Source: Aphrocallistes beatrix (taxonomy: Eukaryota > Porifera > Hexactinellida > Sceptrulophora > Aphrocallistidae). Taken from it: DNA of 64,000 bases. Under the pieces are notes generated by a model that ran no database searches, had not been told where the DNA came from, and was given only the letters and a program-made list of their open reading frames with translations. Numbering within the stretch: the stretch's first letter is position 1; every line of letters begins with the position of its first letter. Made by a program: the position numbers and the translations under genes. The DNA lies in NCBI GenBank assembly GCA_963281255.1, contig OY725497.1, positions 3,216,968-3,280,967 on the forward strand, read 5' to 3'. Positions 1-10,685 of this stretch are shown here, one piece after another.

Positions 1-10
1 GAGAAGGATA

Positions 11-949
11 TTGAACCGGGATATTTGCCCTTCTCAAGTCGAAGTAGATTTCAGTTGGGCAATGTTGCATAGCATTTGCAAGATTTTCAACCGACAACAC
101 CTAGAAGATTATCTTAATACTTGTTGGCAGTACATATACATACCTCTCAAACCGAAAAATATTGGGATAAAAGTATACTTCATATACTATGTTCAGCTCA
201 TTTAATGAACCGTATTAGTTATAAACTTGAACATACGATGAAAATCAAGAAATCTATAAAAAGAATATTTATGTTTTTAATGGCAAGATTGGTAGCATGT
301 ACAAATATTGGTGAATTCGAGCAACTTTTCACTGCGCTATGTATGGTCTGTTTGGCAAAAAGGATATACCCAGAGATTCAACAATATTTTTCTAAAATTG
401 AGAAAGCTGTTAAGTCTAAAGAAGAAGATATCGATGAGGACTTTGATTATATCGCTGAATTGGATGAAGAACTCACAAATGATATGGGGGATAGCAATAG
501 TTATAAAAGTAAATCGCCATTTGGGAGATATTTTAACAGGGTGTTAATTAAATGTCAAGAACGAATATATCATTTAGAAATACTGCATAAAACAACTTCT
601 CTTGAAGAAAATGATAATTATTTCTTACCACGATTACCAACTTCTTTGGACCAGTTTGATTTTAGGTCCTGTTATGGCACCAAATGAAAGTGATGTAAGA
701 TCTAGCAATGCCATTGTTGAAAACTGGATGCGAATTCTGAAAATCAATATTCTTCAAAATCAAACTAAATTGAGGCCAGGCGATTTCTTAAGAAAAATAC
801 GTGAAGGATTGGAAGGAAGAATTAGAGCATTTGGATTTGCATTTGAGCCTCTGAGCTCCAAGATACTGAAAACTAAAGTTCCTCGTAAAATTAAGGATAA
901 TAAATTAGCAGAAGAAATCTGGCAAAGGCGAAAGAAAAATAAAAACTAA
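11..949 (+). pseudogene. Decayed DDE-type transposase fragment
   Basis: Three overlapping open stretches in alternating frames (about 11-205, 121-687 and 602-949) read as one broken protein, so at least two frameshifts are present. The first stretch contains VEVDFSWAMLHSICKIFN, which resembles the segment around a catalytic Asp in DDE transposases. The last contains SNAIVENWMRILK and then LRPGDFLRKIREGLEGR, a C-terminal block seen in uncharacterised transposon proteins of aquatic invertebrates; the Glu in VENW may be the third catalytic acid. The N-terminus lies outside the window. I cannot name the superfamily. An OTU-protease frame follows 180 bp downstream on the same strand and may belong to the same element. 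Confidence 0.5.
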
Positions 950-1130
950 TTCTCAAATGACTAGTAGGTATGCTTACGTAGAATATAACAAATAGTGAAA
1001 AAAATGGTAGCAAATCCACTAAAAAGGCCGAAATTCTAAAATCAGTAGGTAATACTTTTGGTAATAAACGAAATCCAATTATTGAAAATCAGACAAAATC
1101 GATAATTCTTAATTTTCGTCATTAGAGAAG

Positions 1131-1880
1131 ATGAATACCTCAGCACCTGCTATCGTAAGTTGTATCAATAGTGTAGTTTCAGGTGATTCTTCTCCGCTTG
1201 ATATTACAATGCAAGAAGTTACGTATTATGATCACGGTGACTTCTCACCAGTAAATCAAATTTGGCAGAGAGAAAAGTGTAAATTCTTACAGCTAACATA
1301 TGTGTGTGGTGTTCTTTACGAGAATGAATCAGCGGATAAAAACTCGCAAATTCGCGAGTTAAGGCCTTCGAAAGAAAAAAAGATTTCTCCTGATGGAAAT
1401 TGTTTATTCCGGTCAATCTCATATGTTATAACTGGGAGCGATCATAATCACCAAGAAATCAGAGAAGTATTGGTTCAAAATATGAAGGGAAAATATAGAG
1501 AATAATGCACTAAGTACTGTTACACACAAAATTGTTACACACAAAATTGTTGCTGGTTATGCCTAGTTGTGAAAGCCTTTTTAAAATTCAGTTTTGGGTA
1601 CCGTGTAACAGTACTTAGTGCATTATACTCTATATTTCACTGTTAGGCGGTGTTTGCTGTTCAATCGAACAATATATACAGAAGAGCAAAATAGATCGTA
1701 ATGGATCCTGGGGCACAGATCAAGAATTATTTTTAACTGTAATATTGTTGAAAACCGATATTTTGTCTATCGTGTTTCTCTATCCTCATGGGTTAAATTT
1801 ACGGCTCATGGATTTATTAACAAGCATGATGCTCATCCATTGACAGAAAAGAGATTATATTTTCGATTATAGTATATGGA
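1131..1880 (+). pseudogene. OTU-family cysteine protease domain, interrupted
   Basis: The open frame 1131-1505 ends in an OTU-type catalytic block, SPDGNCLFRSISYVITG, with the Asp-Gly-Asn-Cys motif of OTU deubiquitinases (Cys as nucleophile). The rest of the domain continues beyond a 125-bp insertion: NGSWGTDQELFLTVILLKTD is encoded at about 1699-1758 and matches the second half of OTU domains. The insertion brings in a TAA stop at 1503, so the gene is broken. OTU domains occur both in cellular deubiquitinases and as accessory domains of transposons; the decayed transposase just upstream favours the second. No intact C-terminal catalytic His was sought beyond 1880. Confidence 0.6.
1502..1626. 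mobile_element. Short TIR element (MITE) inside the OTU frame
   Basis: A 125-bp insertion bounded by a near-perfect inverted repeat: ATAATGCACTAAGTACTGTT at the left and its complement at the right, about 24 bp per arm. It contains an internal tandem copy of ACACAAAATTGTT. It splits an OTU domain that can be read on both sides. A TA target duplication is plausible (mariner-like) but cannot be separated from the AT-rich repeat ends. Confidence 0.65.
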
Positions 1881-2137
1881 TCATTATCAACCTGTTGTTA
1901 AAGTAGACTCTATAGTGGAACTGAATAGAAAGTCAAATAGAGATTGATGAGATCATGTGTTTAGATAGAAATTTGTAGATGAAAATTAGATTATCGTTTT
2001 AGTACTTATAAATAGAATTCATAAAACAATATCTATTTAACTAATCACAGTAGTTGGGTAAAACAATTATAATGAAGACATTAAGAAGAGAAAATGTAAA
2101 CATAATATCTTTCACTGGGAAAAATAGAACTAAAGCC

Positions 2138-2535
2138 AATCTGGTTTCCAACTATCGCACACAGAAGTACACAGTGTATAAAAAAAACAGAAAATCGATG
2201 AAAATGACTGAAGTTTGCACAGTCATTACGGGATGGCCAAGTGTCAAATTTAGTTGATATTTTAATAAACAATACGTATACCATAGGTATTCTTTACTTG
2301 TATGAAAGGAATTCCTCATATCTCTAATGGTTTCCAAATTATCGCACACAAAAGTGCACACAGTATCGAAAAAAAACAGAAAAATCCATGAAAATAGTTA
2401 AAGTTTGCAAAGTCATCACGAGATGACCAAGTGCCAGATTTTGTAAATATTTTTACTATGTAATATACCATAGGTATTCTTAACTTGAGTTAAATGAAAT
2501 CCTTATATCAGCCCTGGTTTCCAAATTATCGTATA
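2138..2535. repeat. Tandem repeat, about 186-bp period
   Basis: The phrase GGTTTCCAAMTATCGYAYAC recurs at about 2143, 2329 and 2516, giving spacings of 186 and 187 bp. Each unit also carries a GATGACCAAGTG-like block and ACCATAGGTATTCTT. There are just over two units, diverged by point changes and small indels. The short open frames here are not shared between units, so I see no gene. Confidence 0.65.
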
Positions 2536-2745
2536 CTAAAGTGTGCATAGATTTCGCTGCCAACTTCACACTCGTATAAATAATTAGGATCAATAAATAA
2601 AAAATCTGAATATTTAAGAAATGTTATTAAAAAGAATACATAATGCAATATGATCTATACCGTCCAGATCCGTAAATATCCATCCAATTTCCAAAATTTT
2701 AAAAGAATACTATAGGAAAGGATAAAAATAAATCAACATTCACAA

Positions 2746-2751
2746 TTTATT
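2746..2751 (-). terminator. Likely polyadenylation signal of ABC copy 1
   Basis: An AATAAA hexamer on the minus strand about 90 bp past the stop codon of the ABC pseudogene. The equivalent hexamer is kept in the flanks of copies 2 and 3. Confidence 0.4.
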
Positions 2752-2838
2752 ATATGGTCGTACAATAACTTGGATACATTTTGATGTCGAATTAAGAATG
2801 GGAAGTTATAAATTGTTAATAGAGAATACAAAAATAAT

Positions 2839-5800
2839 TTAATAAATATCCGCTAAACAGGAAAATAATGTGGTTGGCTCTTTCAGCAATTGAATGGGAG
2901 ATCCGGATTCAACAATTTGTCCATTCTTCATCACCAAAATCCGATCATGCTGCATTACGGTGTGGATACGATGAGCTATTGTAAACACGGTACACTCCAC
3001 AAACTTGGATTGCAACAGGCGCTGAATCTTGCTGTCAGTGATCGTGTCCACGTAAGAAGTGGCCTCATCCAACATTAGAATTCTGCTCTGTTTCAGAATG
3101 GCTCGAGCTAGACACAGAAGTTGCCTTTCTCCAACACTGAAATTCGATCCGCCTTCAGATACAGAGAATTCGAGCTGTCCTTCAAGCTTTCTGACCTTCT
3201 CACCCAATTCCACTTCCTCCAACACCTGCCAAACCTGATCGTCTCTGAACGAAGAGAACGGATCCAGTGCGAACCTGAGAGATCCACTGAACAGCACTGG
3301 GTCCTGTGGGATAATGGAGATCTGGTTCCTCAACTCGTGGAGACCCAGCTCCCTCACATCTACACCATCAATACAAATGGAACCGGAAGACAATTCAATC
3401 AGTCTGAGAAGGGCATTCTGAAGTGAGGTCTTCCCAGACCCTGTCCTACCCACTATGCCTACTTTCTCTCCTCCTCGATCTTCTCTCAAATAAATAAGAA
3501 TCAATGCCACTAGAAATCCATACACTGAGACAAGTACATCTACTTGAAAAACAAAAAAGCGGATGTATGCGTAGAAAGTTCTCCAACACTTCAAATGAGT
3601 GTTCTGGTAAGCGAACATTTTCACAATCTGATGCGATTCCAGATTCAAGGAATGGATTGTAGTTAATCCGTGGAGGGTGGATGAGAAGTGTGAAATGACG
3701 TCACTCTTAGCTGCAGATTCGATCCGCTTCAACTGACGAATTGTTCTCACCAATTGGAAACGATATATAAATAGAAAAGCGACTAGCAAGACACAGGGTA
3801 CCAATGTCAGCCAGTGTGCCATCAGAGCAGCAACGAAAGTGAATAGCATATAGAAAATAATGTAGAAATAAAAATAGAAAAATCGAGGCAAAAGATGGTC
3901 CATAGTTGAGATATCTTTAGCGAATCTGTTCATGATAGAACCAATCGAGTTGTTGAAGAAGAAACTGCTTGGAGCTCTCAACACACTCCACAACATTCTA
4001 TTGTGAAGTCTGTGGGAAGCGAATGCGGGAATCCATGAGTAGGTAACTGAGCTGGCAATCAGTAGCAGACTCACGATTATGCAAAGTCCAAAGAAAAAGT
4101 AGATACGCGTTTCAAAAGAAAGAGACACAAGCGGGTTCAGACCACTCACATTACGAGATGGAATACTCAGCATTGAGTAAGTAGTGCCATTAGTTACATT
4201 CGATTGGAATGCATTTGCCACGATCCACCAAACAAGGTAGTAATTCCTCCCCACAATCAATCCGAAAAAGGCTGCTAAACTGAGAAATAGTAATGAGGAC
4301 ATTCCCCAGATATTTCCACCACTCCAAAATATTGTGCATATACCAGCCAGGAAATCTTATCCAAATGAGCAATATCTTCCTTAATATTATCATCATTACC
4401 ATGATTGGGATCTTGATAGGATAATTTGGTTGGAAAGAAATCTGTGTGAGTTGTTTGAGAAGTTTCTGAGACAGCTGATAATGCTTGGTTACATTCATCA
4501 GAACTCTCAGAATAATCATGATATGGTGTCAAAGTAGTTTGAATTGGAATTGAAGACTCAAATTGTGAGAATTGCTTGAACTCAGGATGATCCATTATAG
4601 CGGAATAACTACCACAGGTAACTAAGTTGCCGTCTTCAAGAAGGAGGATCCTATCCATCCCTCTTACAAACTGGAGCTGGTGAGTGACTAAGATTGTAGT
4701 TCTGCCTGACAGGATTCCTGTGGTGAAGATGGAAAACAGTTTCGATGCTACACCTGCATCCACTGAACTCAGAGGATCGTCTAAGAGATAGACATCCATG
4801 TCAGCATACACTGCTCGAGCGAGACTGATCCGAGCCTTCTGTCCCCCGCTCAGAGTGATGCCTCGATCTCCTACTACAGTCTGGTCTCCGTCTGGCAGTT
4901 GGGACAAGTCAAATTCGAGACAACAGGATGAAACCACCCTGTCATACCACGCTTCATCCCACGGTCTCCCGTACGTGATGTTATCTCGTATGCTGGTGGA
5001 CACTATCCATGGTTCCTGAGGAACATAAGCACATGAGCCATTCACTTCAAATCCACCCCTGATGATATCCAATTCATTGACTAGACTCAGTAAGAGGGAG
5101 GATTTTCCTGATCCCACTCTCCCAATCACTGATACTGTGTCTCCATTGTTCATTTCAAACGAAATATCATTAATAAAAGAGTGAGGGTTGAGAGTAGCAG
5201 TGACTTTACCAGCTGTTAGGCCAGATATTTTGATGCGAGATGCTGGGTTATGTCCTGATAAAGAAGTTGGATCTATACGACCTGGAGTTTGTAAATTATT
5301 TGTATTCGATTAATGCAAATCCTGAGTTCGCTAATTCCTGTAATTCCATAATTAAATTGATTGTATAAATAAGAGTACAAGAACATGTAAGCGGCGAATC
5401 CAAACACTCGACTCGAAGTGAATTCTCCTCCGATAGAAACAAAAATACTTAAACATATCATTAATATGAAAAGCAGAGGAAACGAAATAGAGAGAGAAGA
5501 AGTTAGGACTTTTATGAAATGGTTTTGTAGAATCAGTAACAACTCCTGTCCTTTGATCTTTCTGATAGATTCAGCTACTGCATATTCCCAGGCAAAACAT
5601 TTGATCAGACGAATGCCTTCAAAAAATTCTTTCAGATATTTGTTCCTCTTATCCGACCAATTCAAGGCTCTTTTGTAGACAGCAGATAACAAGTTCCCCA
5701 AACAAAGTTGTATAAACAGATGTAGAAGAAATAAGGGAATGATTAGTGTGGCAGTCCATCCAATCTCTAAGAAAGCTAGACCAACCATCACAAGAATGCC

Positions 5801-6436
5801 AATAGGAGATAGGATTATGAAGAAAATAATGTTGAAATATTCGTCAAATTTGAACAGGTCAGAATTAATGATGGTTAAAACATTTCCGATTGAAATATTC
5901 TGGACTTGAGACAAAGACATGGTTTGGAGTTTGTGGAAAATCGCGGTTGTTAGGAGATTGCGGTATTTCATGCCGATTACGCTGAATGCATATTCTAATG
6001 TGTGACCCAAAAAACTATAAGCTGCACCACAAAAACAGAGCAAGGAAGCTATTCCTATCAAATGCCAAGTAGTGTAGATGCCATCATCTTCCAGAGCTCG
6101 TATTAGCCAAATCAGGATGAAGTAGGATGAACATACGAGAGCGAGATAAAGAAAACCAATAAGAGCAAGATATAAAAATGTGAAACGGAAGGTAAGGTAG
6201 AGAGCTAGCCACAATCTAGGAAGTTTTCCAGAAGTTAATCGATATAGTTCGGTATTCTAGTAATGAGAAAAGTGAATGTAGAGTTGTGATGAGTCTAATT
6301 CTGATGGTAAATTCGGAATAATTTTCAGTGTGATTGGAGATCGTTTGAGCCATTCCTTCCAGCCAAATAGTCCTATCCAAAGGAATGTAACAGAGGAGAA
6401 TGACCTATCCCATCTCCAGTTCCAAGCATTAGACAT
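2839..6436 (-). pseudogene. ABCC4/MRP4-like transporter, copy 1 (broken)
   Basis: This is a full-length relative of the intact gene at 10686-14534, starting at the equivalent ATG (6436), but with at least four lesions. (1) A Trp codon in ...IHFSHYW became TAG near 6258. (2) One A is lost from an A-run near 5295, shifting frame between TMD1 and NBD1. (3) One A is lost near 4327, shifting frame before TMD2. (4) An in-frame deletion joins ...IYLRED to RGGEKV, removing what is 11326-11598 in copy 2 (273 bp): the end of TMD2, the linker and the start of NBD2. Walker A (GRVGSGKSSLL), signature (LSGGQ) and Walker B (LLDD) of NBD1 remain legible, as does the NBD2 core. No introns are seen in any copy. 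A translated product could only be fragments. Confidence 0.9.
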
Positions 6437-6650
6437 TTCTACTTGAAGAATTTTGTGCTAACTAAAGAGGTTTAAAATAGTTGTTATCCGTTTAACCAAT
6501 TTCAATTCTGAACACTAAGATATATGGTGTATTTGTGTTTTGATAAACACTTGAACGATTTACCCAATGGCTGTGGAGATATCAGTACATAATCGGACAA
6601 TACGAAATATGGCCCGTAGCAATCTGAAACTTGTCATAAAAAAGTAATTA
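6437..6650 (-). promoter_or_regulatory. Conserved 5' flank of ABC copy 1
   Basis: Roughly 210 bp upstream of the start codon are highly similar to the 5' flank of copy 2 (14535-14750) and of the fourth copy at the gap (18733-18950). The conserved part includes GATATATGGTGTATTTGTG and CCAATGGCTGTGGAGATATC. Conservation beside a broken gene reflects recent duplication rather than selection; it probably contains the original promoter, but I see no decisive TATA box or initiator. Confidence 0.45.
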
Positions 6651-6659
6651 TATTTGAAA

Positions 6660-7092
6660 TTTTTTTACCCTGCAATGCCTTTGGGGTCAAAGGTATAAAT
6701 AGAAATGACCCCACTTTCATTTTCACTTTCACTATGGGCATGCAAGTGTTTAAAACCCGAGGATTACTTGGGGTCAAAGGTATAAATAGAAATGACCCAG
6801 CTTTCACTTTCATTTTCAGTTTACTTTCAATTAACTTTCACTTTCAATTCAACATTCCTGGACGTGCTCGGGTTAACCCTACTTGGACTTGGGGTCAAAG
6901 GTATAAATAGAAAATTCCCACTTTCACTTTCAATTCAACATTCCTGGGAAACGTAGGGTTAATTAATTAACCCGCGGCTGGCTAGGAATGTTGAAAGTGA
7001 AAATGAAAGTACATTGAAAGTGAACTGAAAGTGAAAATGAAAGTGGGGTTTTCTCTATTTATACTTTTGAGACCTAGCCAGGCGAGGGTATA
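6660..7092. repeat. Repeat cluster with TATAAATA units and TIR-like ends
   Basis: The unit GGGGTCAAAGGTATAAATAG occurs three times directly (about 6684, 6770 and 6892) and its inverse (CTATTTATACTTTTGAGAC) once at about 7053. The units are separated by purine/pyrimidine tracts of CACTTTCA or TGAAAGTG. The right part (about 6969-7092) starts AACCCGCGGCTGGCTAGG and ends CCTAGCCAGGCGAGGGT, an imperfect TIR pair. The same right part recurs at 8300-8392. This looks like a small TIR element with internal repeats. There is no coding potential. Confidence 0.55.
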
Positions 7093-8280
7093 ATTAAAGA
7101 TGAAAGACAATGACAACTAAAAGAATTACTTCCCGAGAGAGAAATTCATTCTCACATTCTAACATTGAATTCATCAATTCTATGTTGAATAGTCACGAGT
7201 AGCAATGTCACGAATTGTAAGTTACGAAATGAATGTCACGAATTGTAATGTCACGAATTGTCTGTATCCCTTGTATAATACACTGAAATATTAACCTACC
7301 TTGTAATATATATTATACATGTTTATCTAAATTTCGGAGGTACTACACTTTCGATCTGTCGGACAGAAATTATCATTATTTCCAAATAAAATTAATCATA
7401 ATCTTTCGAACCTGAACATTTAATAGCCTTTATTGTTTGGGTATGCTTCATGCAATAGTTTTGAAATTTGTTGCATGAACCAAGCTCAATGAAGCTCCCA
7501 ATTATTTTAATACAACATTGCAAAATTTCAAATTCCTAAAAGTGGAATTTTCAATATCTTCTAAATTATAGATTCGGATATTGATATTTAGAAACATATA
7601 TCGTGAAAGATATGTAGTACAGCTTCTGATAGATCGTAAAGTAAGCATTATTAAGGCGCAGTGATATTCATTTTTATAGGTGATCATGAGTCATTAGCTA
7701 AGTAGGTGCGAAATTTATGTTTTAACCTCTGACCAGGACCATCGTTTTTCAAATTGAGAGGGTTTCCCCTCTCGATTTTTGATGGTTCTTTTTCAATGAA
7801 TACCGTTTTTTCAATGCACTTTTATATATATTCAATTTTACCAAAAAATTGTCAAAAAGTTGGCAAAATATTTACTACTTAGTACTGTAAGAAGTGTATT
7901 TATTTGGTTCCATAGAAATTTACTGAAAAGGTCACTTTCCTTGTTGTTTTTCGAAAATGATCTCAAAAGGTGTTAAAATAAATTTTGACAGTAATCTGCG
8001 ATCATTCTAAGAGTGTTGGAAATTTTAAGGGAATACTTTAAAACGAAAATTTGAGTTATAAATTCGCTGGTTTTGACCGCTTTTCAGAGAAATTGCTAGG
8101 GCGTAACTAGCATTGAGGCAGAGGAGGTATTTGCCTCCTCGATTTTTTGGTGTGCTACATTAGAACAGTAAATTCGGCAGCTACCTCCTCGCTCTGAGAA
8201 TTCTAGTTAACTTACAAAGCGTGATAATAAGACTAGTTGTTTGTATATAATATACAATACATTATAGTATTTATGTTGTA
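7093..8280. other. No gene seen; short TGTCACGAATTGT repeats
   Basis: AT-rich DNA without a supportable reading frame. TGTCACGAATTGT is repeated about three times at 7205-7262, and the same phrase followed by CTGTATCCC recurs at about 9974. Confidence 0.5.
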
Positions 8281-8297
8281 AATAACTTTTTGTAAGC

Positions 8298-8392
8298 TTA
8301 ACCCGCGGTTGGCTAGGAATGTTGAAAGTGAAAATGAAAGTGGGGTTTTCTCTATTTATACTTTTGAGACCTAGCCAGGCGAGGGTTTTAAT
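8298..8392. mobile_element. Short TIR element, second copy
   Basis: About 95 bp starting TTAACCCGCGGTTGGCTAGG and ending CCTAGCCAGGCGAGGGTTTT, with 18-bp imperfect TIRs and a TGAAAGTGAAAATGAAAGTG core. It matches 6969-7092. TTAA is present on both flanks, but the exact target duplication cannot be fixed because the surroundings are TTAATTAATT-like. Confidence 0.5.
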
Positions 8393-8665
8393 TAATTAAT
8401 ACATGTTTTATCTTCAATATATGATCGTTACCCCAGGCACACTAAAGCTATGTCCTGTTTGTATTAGTACAGATCTGTACATTAGCTTTTTCGAGCTCGT
8501 ATGTATTACCGAGTATCTAATGAAACAGCTAAGCAAAATTTCCCAACCTTCTCAAAATTGATAATAAAATAACGTAGCAAAAATACTATCTATAATAATT
8601 TGATTTGTAGACTAGTCAAGTGAAGTCATGTGAAGTAGTACTTACACAATCCAAGGTTATACGCA

Positions 8666-9000
8666 CTAAGAGTTAAAGGAGAACTGATATGCAACCCCTC
8701 GTAGAAAGTCCATCTTAGGGCGAGTAAGGTAACCATCAATTAGAGTTTCTAATGCTCTTTCATGGTTGGCATTGTTCTTCCTTTTCGGGGGATCTCTGCC
8801 ACTCATGCAAAACGCTTGTTTCACCTCGATTAACCCCTGCTCTTTTTTTAGAACATTCAAGAATTTCCAAATTGAAGGATTATGGCAAGACATGTGGGTA
8901 AAAAAGGACCTATGCCATGCCTCGACAGCATTCGTGGTTCTTGGAAGTCCCTGATGAACCAAAAGATGATTATTCCACATTTCTAAAGGGAAAACCATTA
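8666..9000 (-). pseudogene. MULE-type transposase C-terminal fragment
   Basis: The frame ending at 8666 reads LPRTTNAVEAWHRSF, then an IWKFLNVLKKEQ helix, SGRDPPKRKN and TRPKMDFLRGVAYQFSFN. This combination (N-x-x-E-x-W-H-R, then P-x-I-W-x-F, K-K-E-Q, DFLRGxA) is characteristic of the C-terminus of animal Mutator-like (MULE) transposases that often carry FLYWCH fingers. The similarity begins at about 9000. The DDE residues further N-terminal are absent, so it is a remnant. It overlaps, in another frame, the tail of the unrelated open frame 8970-9695. Confidence 0.6.
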
Positions 9001-9695
9001 TTCTCTTTTGTAAATTGTAGCGTTTGCTGCCCGTCATCAGTGCAAATGGTATTTGAAGCTGATTCATTCGAAAATGTTGTACCCTGAGAATAGACAGGGG
9101 GATCTTCAAACGATTGGTCTTGTGGATGGCCATCTAATGTGCTAGTTCTTGGTGATTCAGCGGGTAATTCTATTAAACTCCGATTGACTTGAGCAGCTTG
9201 TCTCTCCAGACTGAGTTGAGCATTGTATATCTCTAAAGTCTCATTGATGAATACTGTGATGGAAACGGTGATGATTTGATCAGTCCAAATTGTTGGAATG
9301 CCGTCTATCACAGAAAAGGCGAATAAAACATGATCATCTTCTGAATTCGAGTCTAGAGTCACCCTGATACGTGTAATGTACAATAATTCTGCATTGCAAT
9401 TTATATTCACCATTAAGCTAAATACATAAGCTAAATACATTAGCAGAACTGGGTTGGCAAGATTTGGTTGAACATTCCCAAGAGTAGCGAGAAATTTTCC
9501 CTCGGTGAAGGATAGATTACGGTTACGTAATGGTCGAACCAGTGCACGAAAGGTTTGGGCATTCATCTCATATAAACAAGATATCAGCTGTGTGCGGACT
9601 TGGAGAGTAACAGCATCAAGATTTATGACATTGGGATTGTTATAGAAAAACTTTCCTCTTGCAAAAAGGGGCCAAGGAACATACGTATAATCCAT
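8970..9695 (-). CDS. Hypothetical protein, 241 codons
   Basis: An uninterrupted frame of 241 codons, with ATG at 9693-9695, that I do not recognise. Residues 1-165 are moderately hydrophobic with regular spacing and could be a folded domain; residues 170-241 are rich in Ser, Thr, Gln and Asp and look disordered. The last part overlaps the MULE remnant in a different frame, so the true C-terminus, or an exon end, may lie before about 9130. It could be a transposon-encoded protein or an exon of a host gene. Confidence 0.35.
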   Translation of the reverse strand: MDYTYVPWPLFARGKFFYNNPNVINLDAVTLQVRTQLISCLYEMNAQTFRALVRPLRNRNLSFTEGKFLATLGNVQPNLANPVLLMYLAYVFSLMVNINCNAELLYITRIRVTLDSNSEDDHVLFAFSVIDGIPTIWTDQIITVSITVFINETLEIYNAQLSLERQAAQVNRSLIELPAESPRTSTLDGHPQDQSFEDPPVYSQGTTFSNESASNTICTDDGQQTLQFTKENNGFPFRNVE

Positions 9696-10001
9696 TTGTC
9701 CTTGTACTTGTATTAACAGTTTGTGTGTGTAGGTATATGTTCAATGTAGTAATTTTGTCTGTAAATTTCAATAAATAATAAATTATCCTGAATGTAGTAG
9801 AATTGTTGGGGTAAACCAATATAAATACTTAGACTTACTTATAAAGAAGTCGCGAAGTAAGCTGTTAGTGGTGAAGATGAATAAAAATGACGAGTATAAT
9901 AGTTATTATAATAGTTATTGTAATTGTAAAGTTTCAGGATGAATTATCGAAATTATATGTTATGAATTGTCGGTGTCACGAATTGTCTGTATCCCATTTT
10001 T

Positions 10002-10356
10002 ACTGTGTTATATGCATACTTAGAGGGAAGTACCGGATGCTCCAAATTTCAACCAAGTCAACCTTTGGTGCGTCATAACCTTAGAGGAACTCCACTTTGA
10101 TCAGTAAATATCAGTGTTTTGATTAAAATGAGTAGGAATCTGTCAAGTACGTACCAGAAGCGAATAGTAATTCGAATATACAAATGCCTTTTATGACAGA
10201 CAGCAGCTTAGTGCTGCTGCCTAGGCAGATAGTGACGGGGTTGCAGTCAAGTCATGTGTCTAGACCTGGTGATGTACCGAGTGTCCCGCAGGACGGTCGA
10301 AATGCCGCGGTTGGCGCCCTCCCGCTGGCACTGCTTGCACCTCTCGTAGCGACTGG
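10002..10356 (-). pseudogene. Duplicated 3' end of the CCDC81-like gene
   Basis: This block is close to identical to 34605-34960. The part 10246-10356 corresponds to the last codons of the CCDC81-like gene (TSRYERCKQCQREGANRG region), and 10002-10245 to its 3' flank. Homology stops sharply at GCGACTGGT: here it continues GTGCTTACGG, in the gene CTGGTCCAGG. It is an isolated gene end with no start, so not functional as a CCDC81 protein. It sits next to the 3' flank of the intact ABC copy. Confidence 0.8.
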
Positions 10357-10365
10357 TGTGCTTAC

Positions 10366-10490
10366 GGAACATTGCGTAAATTAGGCATTTAAAATTCCGG
10401 AATCGTTCCGTCAAGTTCCGTAAATTAGGTGGTCAGATTTCTCGGGATGGTTCCGATCCGTTGTGTACCATTCCGTAAATTAGGTATGTC
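10366..10490. repeat. Short repeats of TTCCGTAAATTAGGT
   Basis: TTSCGTAAATTAGGY recurs at about 10371, 10417 and 10471, spaced roughly 50 bp, with TTCCGATCCGTTG-like spacers. One unit is kept in the 3' flank of ABC copy 3 at about 27098, so this is the edge of the duplicated ABC block. Confidence 0.45.
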
Positions 10491-10590
10491 CGTTATATGT
10501 GATATACACCGTCCAGTTCCTTAAATATCCATACTATTTCCAAAATTCTAAAATAATATAGGAAAGGATAAAACAAATCAACAATCACAA

Positions 10591-10596
10591 TTTATT
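10591..10596 (-). terminator. Likely polyadenylation signal of ABC copy 2
   Basis: AATAAA on the minus strand 90 bp past the stop codon of the intact transporter gene, in a flank that is conserved in copy 3. Confidence 0.45.
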
Positions 10597-10685
10597 ATTG
10601 GGTCGTACAATACTGTTGAAACATTTGAAGTAGAAATACAATTAAGAATGGGAAATTAATAATTGTTAATAGAATACAAAATAGT

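Noticed and set aside
9887-10384. Small plus-strand frames near 10 kb
   Set aside because: One is an ATTATAATAG-type run; the other is antisense to the duplicated CCDC81 3' end.
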